NCBI GenBank assembly: GCA_001643675.2
Contig: LSRY02000051.1
Coordinates: 560,501 to 624,500 of the forward strand
Length of the DNA stretch: 64,000 bases
Origin: Monocercomonoides exilis
Lineage: Eukaryota > Preaxostyla > Oxymonadida > Polymastigidae
Direction of reading: 5' to 3'
In this document: positions 35,067-46,800 of the stretch, one piece after another
Numbering within the stretch: the stretch's first letter is position 1
Layout of the letters: every line of letters starts with the position of its first letter
Notes under the pieces: model-generated
What the model was told of the DNA's origin: nothing
Database searches by the model: none
What the model saw: only the letters and a program-made list of their open reading frames with translations
Made by a program: the position numbers and the translations under genes

Positions 35067-35514
35067 CAGTCTAAACCGGATATAATCACGTCGAATATTA
35101 TCACATTCGTTTAAAGTCACATTTTCCATGCACCGACATTTTTTGTTTGTTTTTCATTCATTTTTCATCGCATATAATCACAGGGCTGATAATGTATAAT
35201 CACAATTTTTATTATTATGAGTGATTTTTCAATTGAAAATCGATTTTATGATCAATAATTTCAATTTTTTCTTTTTCAAAAATGTGCTCAAATAAGTCAA
35301 AATAATGTATATTTATTATCAAAATTGTTCAAGCAAGTGAAAAATGTGTATTTGTGAAGACTTTCCAAAAATAAAAAAATCAACCCAAAACAAATTATTT
35401 CAAAAATATTATTTTTTTTTTCTTCTGTGTGAAGTATCATCATGTATAATCACAATCGGATACAGTCACAAAAAGTTGTGCAAAAACCGATGTGATTATA
35501 TCCGGTTTAGACTG
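35067..35514. mobile_element. MITE family 1, copy 2
   Basis: This 448-bp element is in the same orientation as copy 1, roughly 80-85 percent alike by eye, and flanked by TA at 35065-35066 and 35515-35516. Its ends begin CAGTCTAAACCGGATATAAT and end with the near-exact complement. The CTAAAC variant occurs at both ends, so the two termini of this copy share a change relative to copy 1. It is non-coding. Confidence 0.88.
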
Positions 35515-35549
35515 TATATATCTCTTATCTCAAAAGAAAGTGTGAATTT

Positions 35550-35715
35550 ATACAGAGTTTGTTAAATTTCAATGAAAAAGTCACCTATTGGTATCAAAAA
35601 TGTGATTGCTCATGATGAAAAATGAATGAAAAGTGCAAAAATTGTTTGTGCATCGAAAAAAGCGATTTCAACTGAAGTTGATTAAATAAGACGTGATTAT
35701 ATCTGGTTTTGACTG
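35550..35715. mobile_element. Partial, rearranged MITE family 1 copy
   Basis: It ends GTGATTATATCTGGTTTTGA followed by CTG and TA, like the right terminus of the full copies. Just inside is the interior phrase with CATTCATTTTTCATC seen in reverse orientation, so this copy is rearranged or truncated on its left. Confidence 0.6.
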
Positions 35716-35800
35716 TATTAACGGAGTCTTGTGTTTGTTTCCAAGATGATGAAATAAGTCGAATTTGAAATTTAATGTTGGTATTATATTGACATTTCTA

Positions 35801-36342
35801 CATCAAAAATTATTCAAAATCGAAAAACTTTCAACCAAAGTCGAAAGTTCGAAAAACTTCAAATTTTCAAAAAGATGACAAAAATTAATACAAGTCAAAA
35901 AACATTGTTTTTGTTGAAATATCAATCACATTTGTAATTATAATGATTTTTCATCTTTTTTCCGGTGTTATTCTTTGCTTTCTTTTGACCAATTACAAAT
36001 TTAAAATTATGAGAGAAATTTTGACATATTTTTATCTCATTTCAGTTGAAAGTAACCTTCTTCACAGAAAATTTACCATAGACAATTTTTATTTTTTTTC
36101 CTATTTTATGTAGAATGAAGATTACATTATTGACTCTCTTATTTAATGTTTTTTCATCACAAACAACTCATTTCTTATTGAAAAAAACAAATGTTCTAAG
36201 ATGTGTTTTGAGTTTATTTTTGAAATAATTTTGGTTCGAAATCTTCATTATTTGCAGAAATCTACAACGCAAACATTGCTGATAATATTTCCAAAAACAA
36301 CAGAATATTTTTATCTTTTGTGGAATACTTTTTATTTCACGT

Positions 36343-36379
<37 letters not shown>

Positions 36380-36542
36380 TTTTTTTTTTTTTTTTTTTTT
36401 TTTTCAGTGAAATTTTCGATTTCGATTGAAAGTTTTTCGATTTCGTTTACAACTTTTTCGACTTTGAATGAAAGTTTTCCGACTTTGAATAATAATTTTC
36501 GATTTTGATTGAAAGTTTTTCGACTTAGAATTATTTTTGGTG
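35801..36542. mobile_element. MITE family 2: TA-flanked element with imperfect terminal and subterminal repeats
   Basis: The left end CATCAAAAATTATTCAAAAT mirrors the right end, whose complement reads CACCAAAAATAATTCTAAGT. Both then continue with repeated CGAAAAACTTTCAA motifs for 60-100 bases. TA dinucleotides flank it (35799-35800, 36543-36544). The 742-bp body is AT-rich and non-coding and holds a TTTA microsatellite joined to a T tract (36341-36407). A similar right terminus occurs alone near 42894. Confidence 0.65.
36341..36407 (+). repeat. (TTTA)n microsatellite plus T tract
   Basis: About nine TTTA units are followed by a run of roughly 28 thymines. It lies inside MITE family 2 and looks like simple replication slippage. 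Its exact length is likely unreliable in long-read assemblies. Confidence 0.85.
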
Positions 36543-36544
36543 TA

Positions 36545-37660
36545 TCTGGAAATAAAATAATTAGAACTAATAATTAATATTTTGCTAATATTGTGATTAT
36601 TTTTGAAATCATAACTTTTTTCGGGTTGCAGATTTTTCAAACGATGCTTGTCATTGGGAAGAGCTTTCGAAATAAGATGCTAAATTTATCGCAACTGTTA
36701 AAAATATAAATGATTCATCTGAAATAAAGAAAAAAAGTTTCTTTATAGTGCTTTTTCACTTTTCAGTGATCATTAATCCATATGGCTAAATTTTTTTGAA
36801 AAGTGACATCAGATCAAAAATTTGACCCATGGAAGTTATTTTATTATCATTCCGTTTCCATAATTCTAATTAACAAAACAAACTTTCATAACAATGTTTG
36901 TTGGCTTATTGCAAACTTCTAAATGAGAAAAAATATTTTGAATCAAAAAATCATATATTCTGTTTTGTGATCAAAATTCAAATAGCTAATAAACAATGAA
37001 TATGATTTAACTTCTCTTAGTCCATATTGGAATCACTGAGTTCAAAAATGCTCAAGGTATGTTATAATTCAATTTTTACAGAAATTAAAGTTTTCTGTTG
37101 ATGTTTCTAATTTAAATTCGAACTGAAATTTGCATTGCCCAGACAAATAATTACATTTCATTCTCCAATTATTGCTTACGCATGTTAAAGGAAGCAATGA
37201 ATATATAAAGTTGAATGGTTTGCTGTTTTATTTAGAGTTGTGTTATTTATTCTTTATTTTTCAATTTTAACTTTCTGTATGGATGCATAATTTGCAATAG
37301 AGCACCATTTCAGAGATGCAAAATGATAAAAGATTATGGAGATATGAATTCGAATCCATTTGAAGGATGAGTGAGCAGTTTTAGGGAACGGAGAATAATC
37401 AATTGACGATAAATGGGAATTAGGATACTTACCAAATGCTTGCGATTCAACATCTCACTCAACTTCAGGATCAAGCAATCATATTGGTTCTTCATCTGTC
37501 CGTGTACTTTCTTCAATCTTTCCTTTCATGAACATTATTACAGTCAATGAATCAACGAAACACTTTTTAAAGAATATCATCTTTCGAAAAACGTTCCATA
37601 CAAGAAAAAGAATGGAATCAAAGTTTCAGTCAAAAAATGCTTGATAATGTGAGAGAGGTT
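36545..37660. other. AT-rich intergenic stretch
   Basis: No gene, RNA or element recognised. The short open frame at 37334-37516 (minus) has no recognisable domain. Confidence 0.4.
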
Positions 37661-37667
37661 CAACAGA

Positions 37668-39500
37668 ATGACCAATAAGGAAGAAAACGGCACTCACTTC
37701 AAAAAGAAATTAGTAGAAGACGAAAAGAACAGCTCAACCAAGAAAAAGGGACCAAAACTTGCAGACATCGGAGAGTCTGGTAGTGCAGACACGGATGAAG
37801 AAGCAGAAAAATCGGATGGAATTGTCAAAGCGAATTGGACAGCAAACGATGAGAGCGCATCTTTGAATGCATGTGCACTTTCCAAGTTCAGTCTGGTGAA
37901 GTCGTTTAAGTCGTAGCAATGGATTGCTCAGTCACAAAACCCAGCTTACCAGTCTGATGCATTTTCATAGACAGTTCTTTCACTCTAGTGTGGCAATTCG
38001 ATCAGCAGTTATATAACATCCATCGTGGGCACTCTGAGGACGTTGTCACCTTATGCCTCTGAGACGTCGCTGAGTCAGATTATGAATGCACTTCAGCAGA
38101 AATCAATCTCGCGCTTCATCTTCGCACTGACTGTGCTGTAGAACGAACAACTGCAGACTCTTCTCACACTGCGGCAGATGAGCGCCTTTCGAAAGTTTCC
38201 ACATGCTTTTTCGTGGCAGCGGAGGCGGATGGTGCTGGAGGAGTCGTACAAAAGCTACAAATCGTCCCGCGGAGAGATCAGAGAAATTGTCTCATCGAAA
38301 TCGTAGAGCAGCAAAAGAAAGTGCACCAAAATCTGATCAGAGGACATTCTGGCGCCGAGTGAACAAAAAGACACTCTCCCGCAGCTGTTCAACACGATCC
38401 ACGAGCTGTTCACTCCGCTTCTGTCTCTTCTAAAAGGCATCATCTGCTTTGAATCAGACGAACTCCCATTCGCCGAAAGAGCACCAAATGCGCCTGTCTC
38501 TCGTGTGCCTTCAGACATCCCTCACCCGCCGTCTATGAGTCTGCTTGTTCCCCTTTTTCAACATCTCTTCGATGCACACTTTTTCTGATCAATATCCAGG
38601 CAGACACTATTTAGAAATGCATGTTGGGATGTGCCCGCTTCTGAAGCGCTATCTTCTTTCGTATTTGTCAGTACTGCTTCTTCGGGCGTCTCAAGCGAAA
38701 CAGGAAATATTGAAGATATTTGCATTGTATTGCGCAATGAAACAGGAGCTTTTAAGCAAAGAAGCGATTTCTGTTGCAGCAGACGTTGCGCAGTTTTTGA
38801 TGATGTGTACGCATCCGATTGAGAAGGAGCTGATAGTCCCCCAAATGAAGAAGCTGAAGAGATTATTAGATGAAAGAAAGATGAACAAAACGAATGAAAA
38901 CGAAAAGACAATCGAAGACGAAGACAAAACGAAAAGCACATCAAAGAAAAAGGCAAAGAAAAACAAAAAGATAAAAGACGAATAAAATGCAGCAGTCACA
39001 GAAGAAGAAGAAGCAGAGGATGATCAGCCATATGTGCCGCTCAAGTCATTTTCGATACAAACTGTGCTGTGTTTGCAAAAGGAACATCAAACACATTCAC
39101 AAGATGCTTCGTCTTCAGAGGAAGAAAAAGGAATGAAAAATGACTCAAATGAAAAGAATGAAGCCATTTTTCCTGCACGTTCAAATTGGATAGCTGCCTT
39201 CATTGCATTATCAGAAATAATATTACAATGCACAGATGACAAAACAAAGAAAGCTTAAAGTGTCAATGAAGAATCAAAACATTTAGCTCATTCTTATGAA
39301 ATGTTCTCAAATGACTGAACTTTTTCTGATCTGGTTATGAATTTTGCAGGAAAATAAGCAAAAGAGTTGCCTGTTTTCAATCAGCTCTTTTTGATGAATA
39401 AAAAAGTGAGCAGAATTGAAGATGACGATTCATTCAATGATAATCCATTTGAACATTCTAATACATTTGAACGGATATCTTCTTCATCATCCTCTTTATC
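37668..39500 (+). pseudogene. Decayed large gene, plus-strand part
   Basis: Base composition rises to that of the coding regions and helical protein-like sequence appears in pieces, in at least two frames with several stops: NALQQKSISRFIFALT, LLTLRQMSAFRKFPHAF, ELFTPLLSLLKGIICFESDE, LLKRYLLSYLSVLLLRASQA and ALYCAMKQELLSKEAISVAA. Charged Lys/Glu tails resemble the low-complexity linkers of intact genes nearby. The phrase ARSNWIAAFIALSEIILQ at about 39180 faintly recalls the PKWITPVLLLIDF region of HUWE1/Tom1-type HECT ligases; I give that little weight. No intron set restores one open frame, so I read it as a pseudogene. Confidence 0.6.
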
Positions 39501-39509
39501 CTCCTCTTA

Positions 39510-41445
39510 TTCCGAATCCTTTATCCTCCAACTTTTTCTTTTTCCTCCTCTGTCTTTTTGTTTTCAACGAAACCTTTCAACGAACTCAAATGCCGTTCCT
39601 CTTCATTAGGCTTCACCGCAAACATATGCAAACAGCAAATATCGTCCTGAAGAATCTCCAAGCGAAACAGCGTTCTGACAAGCGAATAAATCGCTGCTCT
39701 GTTCATCGCAATCATAAAGTCTAAAAATATCTCTGTGAAGAAAGGCAGCATGCACGGGTGATCACACATAATGGAAACAAATTCTCCACTCTGGGAGCCT
39801 CCAATGGAATGAACCTCTTCCCCACCTTTCAGTTAGAATTTCTTCCCTAACCAGGAAAACAGAGAGTCTGGAAGATCCATATAATTTCTATGGAACTCTG
39901 CCAGCGAAGTCTTCTGCAGCGCAGCTGGAGCGGACGAGGTCAGAAGAGTGGAAGAAGCAAAAGAGAGCTTTAACAGGTGAACACTTGTTGAATGCAGCTC
40001 CGATGGTCAAACGCCAAGGAGCTGCTCACGTCATGGAATTGTGTATTGAAGACTGCAATGGAGTGCATTAAAAGCTGTGAAGTATTGTGAGAAGGAGGCT
40101 TCTCGGAAGCTGCTTTGCTTTGACCTTTTGACTTGGATGAATGAGAAATTCGGAGCGAAGGGATGTGCAGGTACAAAAGACTGCGGATTTGCTGGAAAAA
40201 TGAGCACACTTGCGAGAGGATGGCAGTGACGGACTGACCTGTTGAAACTGACCTGTCAGTGGAGCTGTCCTGAAGCTGAAAAGGAACAAATGTGTGTGTT
40301 CTGAATGATCGTTCGTTGATTAGCATTCTCCTGATTTTTTAGGATGCGCTTCTTCAGCCTCTCCTGTCATCTTCATTATCGCACTCAACTTTATCATCAT
40401 ATTCTTCTTCCTCTTCTTCCTCTTCTTCCTTCTCCAAATCAATGATCTGCCCTCTCTCCCTGGCTCCTCATTCATCCCCAAATCATTCGTAGACATTTCC
40501 ACCTGTTCCACATCTTTTTCCACTTCCTCTGAACTTCTATCTGAAGTTATACCCAAATACCCATCTGCTTCTTCTTCTTCTTCTTCTGATCTCCTGTTCT
40601 CCTGTTGAATGCCATTGGATGGAGAAGAACTGCACACTTCAGATTTCATTGAATGCTGATTGTCTGCACCCTCCTCAACCTCAGCTTCTGCCCCCGCCTT
40701 CATTAACCTCAGCCGACTCAGCTCAAGCGCCTCCACAACCAGCAGCTCCATCGCTTCTTCCAGCTTTGCCTGCATCTTTTTTATTCTTTTCACAAACTTT
40801 CGGTGCGCTATCAGATACCAGCCTTTCACTCCATTTTCTTTTTCCTCCCTCTTCCTCTTCGCGCTCCTCCGGCACCGCAAGCGCAATCGCCGCTGGAGAC
40901 AGAACCACATCCTCCGTCCTCAGCCCCACCTCTGACAGCCCCTTCTTCACAATCTCCCCCACTTCACACACTGCGACCCCTCACCCCATCATTTCCTTGT
41001 CAAACTTCATCATCACATGTCACGACTGCAGTAATCGCCATATCTGCAGTGGAGAGTCAAGCAGATCGTACATCAGCAGGAGCACATTCACATCTTCCTC
41101 TGCAAAGATCCGCTTGCTCACCGACTTCGTTCCCATCAAAGATGAAAGCAACGGAAGCTGCCCCACCAGCGGAACCGAAAGCATCGCTGAAAGCTCCACA
41201 TCGTATGCACACACAACACCCCCATGCAGCACCGCCCGCCGAGCCACAACATATCCCAGCAGCGTCTGCAGCGCCCGTGGCTACAGCAGCAGCAGCAGCG
41301 ACAGCGGCATGTGCCGCCCATACACCCCAGCTGCCTCTGGCACCACAATCCGAAGCCGCCTCTTGAAGTCGTCCATCGCTCCTGCTGGTGCGTATGATGC
41401 TGCCACCATCACCGAGGCATTCGATGGATAAATCGCAGGCGCTGA
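39510..41445 (-). pseudogene. Decayed large gene, minus-strand part
   Basis: Protein-like pieces lie on the minus strand in shifting frames: 41020-41247 (GQLPLLSSLMGTKSVSKRIF), 40723-40971 (ALAVPEEREEEEGGKRKWS), 40320-40910 (GWYLIAHRKFVKRIKKMQAK, then a Glu-rich linker), and 39521-39769 (MCDHPCMLPFFTEIFLDFMI, SLVRTLFRLEIL). The switch from the 40723-40971 frame to the 40320-40910 frame happens inside coding-like sequence near 40840, a plain frameshift. A long frame opens on the opposite strand (40619-41431), but its composition, Pro/Ser/His-rich with no domain, fits an antisense shadow. It may be the other half of the gene at 37668-39500 after an inversion. Family not recognised. Confidence 0.55.
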
Positions 41446-43811
41446 TGAAGATACGGATGATTTATTACCCCTTTGGCATTCTTCTCTTTTCTTCCCGACA
41501 TCTAGATTGCAGAGCCAAATTAGAGTTATGCTCCAGTTGGAGAAGAAGATGAGGATAGAGAAAGTGATAAAGGAACTGAGCGAAGCTTTAACTGCAGTGA
41601 ATGATCATCCTCCATAAGTTTTTCAGTTACCCCCACAACGTCTGTCGATAGCTCTTCCTAAACAGAAACACAGCATCCCCGTCAGGATCAGAAATATAGA
41701 TAATCGGACAATGCTCACCGTTTTCGTGCGATAAGAACTTTTAAACCATTTCTTCTCCTTGTAATGAATGAAAGTGAAAAGAAAAAGATAAGAAAAAAGC
41801 AAAAGAGAAAATTTCCTCCACAAAAGATGTGATTCGTCATTTGATTCAAAAAATGATTAATATCATTTTGAATTTTTGATTTCAAACCTTTTGATATTTT
41901 AATTGCAGATTTTATTCAATTTTAATTAAACATATGTAATCGATAAATATATTCAAATTCTTGAATTTTATTTTTCAATCATGAGCATTGAAACGTTAAA
42001 ATTTTCATGATCATTAACTTTCAAAAATATAACACAAAATATACAACTTTTCACTTTTTCGTTTTTTCAACTCATTGAAATGTTCAAATGGTTATAATTA
42101 TTCAAAAAATCAAAATGTCTATTTGAATAAACGAAACAAAAAAGGTCTATATTTGTGGAAATAATTGTTTACCACAAGTTACAACTGACTGTTTATTATT
42201 TAAATAAAAAATGAAAAGTTAGTAAAAAGATTATATGAAATAGATGAATTTGAAGCTTCATATTTTATAATGCCTTTTAAAAAAATACAATAAGAAATGA
42301 TAAACAATATATGATGGGATAGGAATGATCGATATTTTTTGATCAATTGTGATCTTTTGTGGGACAACATTAAAGAAGAGGAACTTTTCAAAAAAATTTT
42401 GCCATATTTTAGCAGAAATTTTAGAACCGAAATTTCTGAAATGAAAGAAAATGATTTCAAAAATAATTTCCCATTTGCAAACGAATTTAAAAAATTTTCA
42501 AACAAAATAGTAATTTTTGCATACGAATTAATAATAACTTAAAACCTATCAAAATTTTCTTTTCTCTCTCATGATATTTTGTGATGGTCAGTTTTTCACT
42601 TTGGAAACGGAAATTATTTTGTGTTTTTATGATTTTCATGTGTATGAGAAATTTTTATGATATAATTCATTTTTTCCTGAAAATTATTATTATATCAAAT
42701 AATTTTAATTCCTATGAAAACAGAAGATATTTTCATTTTGAATTCAAAAATTTTTATTTCGTTTGAAAATTTTCCATTTCAAACACAAAAATTATAAATT
42801 GGAATGCAAAATTATTTTGTTAGAAAAATTTTTAACTCGTTTGCAAAATTGTTAATTGGTTTGCAAAAATTCTCATTTTGAATAATTTTTGGTGTATTAA
42901 TAAAAAAAGGTAAAAAAGCATGATAATTGTTATTCAAAACAAATGTTTCAGCTGAATAATAGACAACAATTTCTTTTATTCGCCTTTTTGCTTTTCTATT
43001 TTCATTTGATTTTATTCGAGAGAAATGTTCGAATCGTCATTTTTGTGTGAAAAAACATGATTTCAGAAATAATCATACAAGTGTCAAACGTAATTAAAAG
43101 AAATTGAACGATATAATTATTTTGGCTCTTTTTTGTGTCACCTTTTCGTTTTTTTGACTAATTATCAAACAGAAATATATGATGCAAAAAACATGTATTT
43201 GTATGTGATGACCCGATCAAATAAAACAAAAATAGCATCCCAATACCAAAAATGTAAATGAATAATCACACATTTATTTACAAGCTTCATATTTTTATAA
43301 AATTTTGAGAAAAGGAGGCATTTTAAAATATCAATAAGAAATATGCATTTTGAAATTTTTTTAAAATTGAAAAAACAGCTCGAAGCATATGAAATGATGG
43401 CTATTGATATGTTTGAAACTGCACATAGCAGTTAAAAACTTATCTGTCCGAGCTATTTCTTCTTCTTCTTCTTCTTCTTCCGAAAATTATAATAAAAGAG
43501 AACCAATAAAATTTGTGGCCATTCTGCAATTGTATGGATCAAAGGAGCAACACCACTATCCATTTCATCCGGCCAAATAAAAACTTTTCCCCACACAACA
43601 CGCATATCCCCAATTCATTTAAAGAAATCCAATCTCTTTCTCCGTTTGGTGTTCAAAGCAGGCAAGGTTTGTTACTGACAGGTGTGCGTAATACTGGTTC
43701 CAACAACTCCAATGCAACATGCTCCATTTATTAACAGACCACAGCTTGGGCTTTTGGCTGTCAAAGCGACCATTTCTCTTTATTGGCTTCGAGCTTGTAA
43801 CTTCTTCTTTT
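41446..43811. other. AT-rich intergenic stretch with one MITE family 2 end
   Basis: No intact gene. Around 42400-42894 the phrases TTTGCAAACGA and GAAAATTTT recur, and the stretch ends TTTTGAATAATTTTTGGTG then TA, matching the terminus of the element at 35801-36542. I could not find its left end. A TTC-repeat lies at about 43456-43480. Confidence 0.4.
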
Positions 43812-46800
43812 TCATCGATCTCGAATGGTTGTTGGTTCAGTCGTCCAGCCTTCTGTTTCACTTTCTGTTTCACTTTCTGCTCCGCTTCTCGCATTGTTCG
43901 GGTTCTCGGTGAATAGTGCATCTGCAATCGTGAATATGAACGCATCTTTCGGGAGATGTTGCACAAACACTTTCTTCAAATCCACAAGCGAAGGCCGCTC
44001 GCTCTCTTCGCTCGACAAGCAGCCTCTTGCCACATAGCAGAATTCACTTCCCTCTACATGCTTCATATTCGGCCTCTCCTCATTTAAGATTTTCTGCCCA
44101 GCCACTTCTGCCTCATAATCACCAAACGGAATCTGCAGCGTCAAACACTCCCACAGCATCATTCCTATCGAAAACACAACTGATTCCTTTGTTGCTCCCA
44201 TCTTCTTGTTGATCAGCAGCTCAGGCGCCTTCCACCTCAGGCACTCTTTTTTGAAACTATCTTCATCCTCAAAGGCAGATGAGGGCAGAGAGTCTTCATC
44301 ATCATCATTGCCACTGGCAGATGTTACAACTGTTGATGATGAGATGGAAGAAGAGTCTGAATCATCGGATGAAAGGAAATCGGAATGCATCACAATGCAG
44401 ATCACCATGTGTTCAGAAAACAACACAATGTGAGGACTGAGATTGGCCAATGACTGAAGCTTGTTTTCCATTTCATCAAATGAGTGAAGAGCGAGATTAG
44501 CCACCCAGAACAGGATTTGAGCAGCTGTTTGCTCTCTTTCTTTCAAGGAGCCAATCGGCATCTCCTTTGTCTTGTTGCTCCCATGCAGCAGCATGAACAA
44601 AGAATCCCTCAGATCCACAATCAGCTTCTCATGAGGCGATGAACAGGCCATTGCATCCACCAGATTCGACATTGATGAAGTGGTTGGGCACATACTCTCC
44701 GATCGAACAAATGTTGAATCTGAATCAGTTGTCGAAGTGGTGGAAGTGGATGAAATGGATGGAGAAGGAGATCTCTTTCTCACCTCTTCCTCATCTTCCT
44801 TCTCCAATGCCCATTCTGGAATCTTGTCTGAATCCTTTCCAAGGATATATTCAGTGGAACCACTCTCACTCAACAAATGCTCCGATGACTCTGAATGTTG
44901 CATATTCGTCTCATACACCCTCTTCTTCATCCTCTCATCATTCTTCTTCTCTGCCTCCCTCTCTGCTCTCCTCCATTGCTCTTCAGGTGACATCTCCATC
45001 GTCACCATCTCAATCAGCTTTGGATCTTTTCTGATATTATCATTCACAATCTCTCTCAGATCTTCGGCTTCATTCTTCACTTTTCTCCAACGAACAGTAG
45101 AAATCACAGCAATCATCAAAACAACAAAAAGAACAATTGCCATAACAATTACAACCAGAATCCACCACGACTTCTTCTCATTTCCACCTTCAACGATCCT
45201 TTCATCTCCTTTTTGTTCCGGCTCACTTCTATTCTTCAGAATGAATGACTGGGTTGATGAGGGAGAATCGGCATTCCCAAACAGAACGCATAAACTAACT
45301 TCAGTCTCTTCTCTCACATTCTCCAATTGTGAAGATGTTGCGACTGTTTGTATTTCATTTTCTGAAGAAAATCCATCTTTGTTTATCTCGTGGAGTTCAA
45401 TGAATTCCTCGTCTCCACTTGTGAAGCACAATTTCAAGGTCAGGTTGCAAGGAAGAAGAAGCTCCCCAAACAGGGTCAGATTTGTTGCACCAGAGGATAT
45501 TGGTGAGCTCTTCACTTCATGCAGCACAGGGATAAACAGTGCCGATGGTCTCTCGCTGGCTATTCCGCTCAGCTCACATCCGTCATTCAAGATCCACAAT
45601 GAGGAATCTGGCAAAACTCCATCCCCTGCTTTCACACTTGCCATATCGAGCTTGGTCGAATCAGAGCACAAAATATTTCTTCGAGCTGAAGGATACAGCT
45701 CAATCGCTGGATTGTTGTTCACAAACTCGCCTTTCTCGATTCTCATTGTTCCCCCTCTTGCTGAAAGGCCACCATCATCAGAGTTTGTGAAAGTCGTGTC
45801 ACTTATCACTGATTTGCTTTGAACCACATCCACAAGCGATCCGTTCCATTCGCAAATGAAGGGATCGACATTGCTCATGTGCGGCCCATCTGTTTCTATT
45901 TGCTTTTCTCCATCAAACAGGCATCCTTTAATCTCTATATCTTTGCAAAACGACAAAGAAGCAATGCTTCCCGTTGTTTTGCGTGTTTGGCATCTTGCAA
46001 ACGAGCAATTGGACAATTTCGCAATGGAGTCAAATCGTTCAATTCCAATTACGCTTGCATCCTCTCCCACACATGTGATATTCTCAATGAAAGAAAGCGA
46101 CAAAGAAAATGAAGCTGATGAAGTCTCTTCATTCAAACTCTTGCTCTCGCCTCCATTGACTGCAATAAAGCATCCACTGCGCACTTCCACTCCATTTACA
46201 TCCAAATTCTCCATCTTCACTGATGCATTTCCACTGATCTGCACAAAATCCTTTTCAACTTCCACATTTTTGACAACAAGATTGTTGACTTCCGTCGACT
46301 TCTTGATACAGACGGCAGCGTCGCATTCAAACGAAAGCGAAGAAATGTTCACCTTGTTCAGGAAACATTCGCCTCCATCGATTGAGAGCAGACAAAATGG
46401 AAGAGATCTTTTTGATCCTCCAAGCAAGTTTCCTGCCTCGAATGAACATGCATTTAGTGTTGCCTTGCCAGAGTCAACCTTCAAGAAAGAAGTGCGCTCT
46501 GTTTGCAACACAATCTCAAATACGAACAGAAGGGATTGTAGCTGCACATTGCCACTTGTGCGAACCACGAAATCCTCAGATCCCTTTATTTCTCCTTTCA
46601 CAGTCACAATGCTGCCATTCTCCTGCAATCCCCTTAGCGTCAATGTCTCGAGCACAACTTCTTCGTCCACAATTGACTCCTCATCGACAAACAGCTGACT
46701 GAAAAAATCATGAGTCAGATGCCGCAGCCCAAACCCGATTGTGGCACATGGCAGCTTCGGTTTTCCACACTGCTGCTCATTGCTCCCTCCGTTCCCTTCT

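Noticed and set aside
40619-41431. 270-codon plus-strand frame as a real gene
   Set aside because: Pro/Ser/Ala/His-rich with no domain, and opposite to minus-strand remnants with better protein-like composition.
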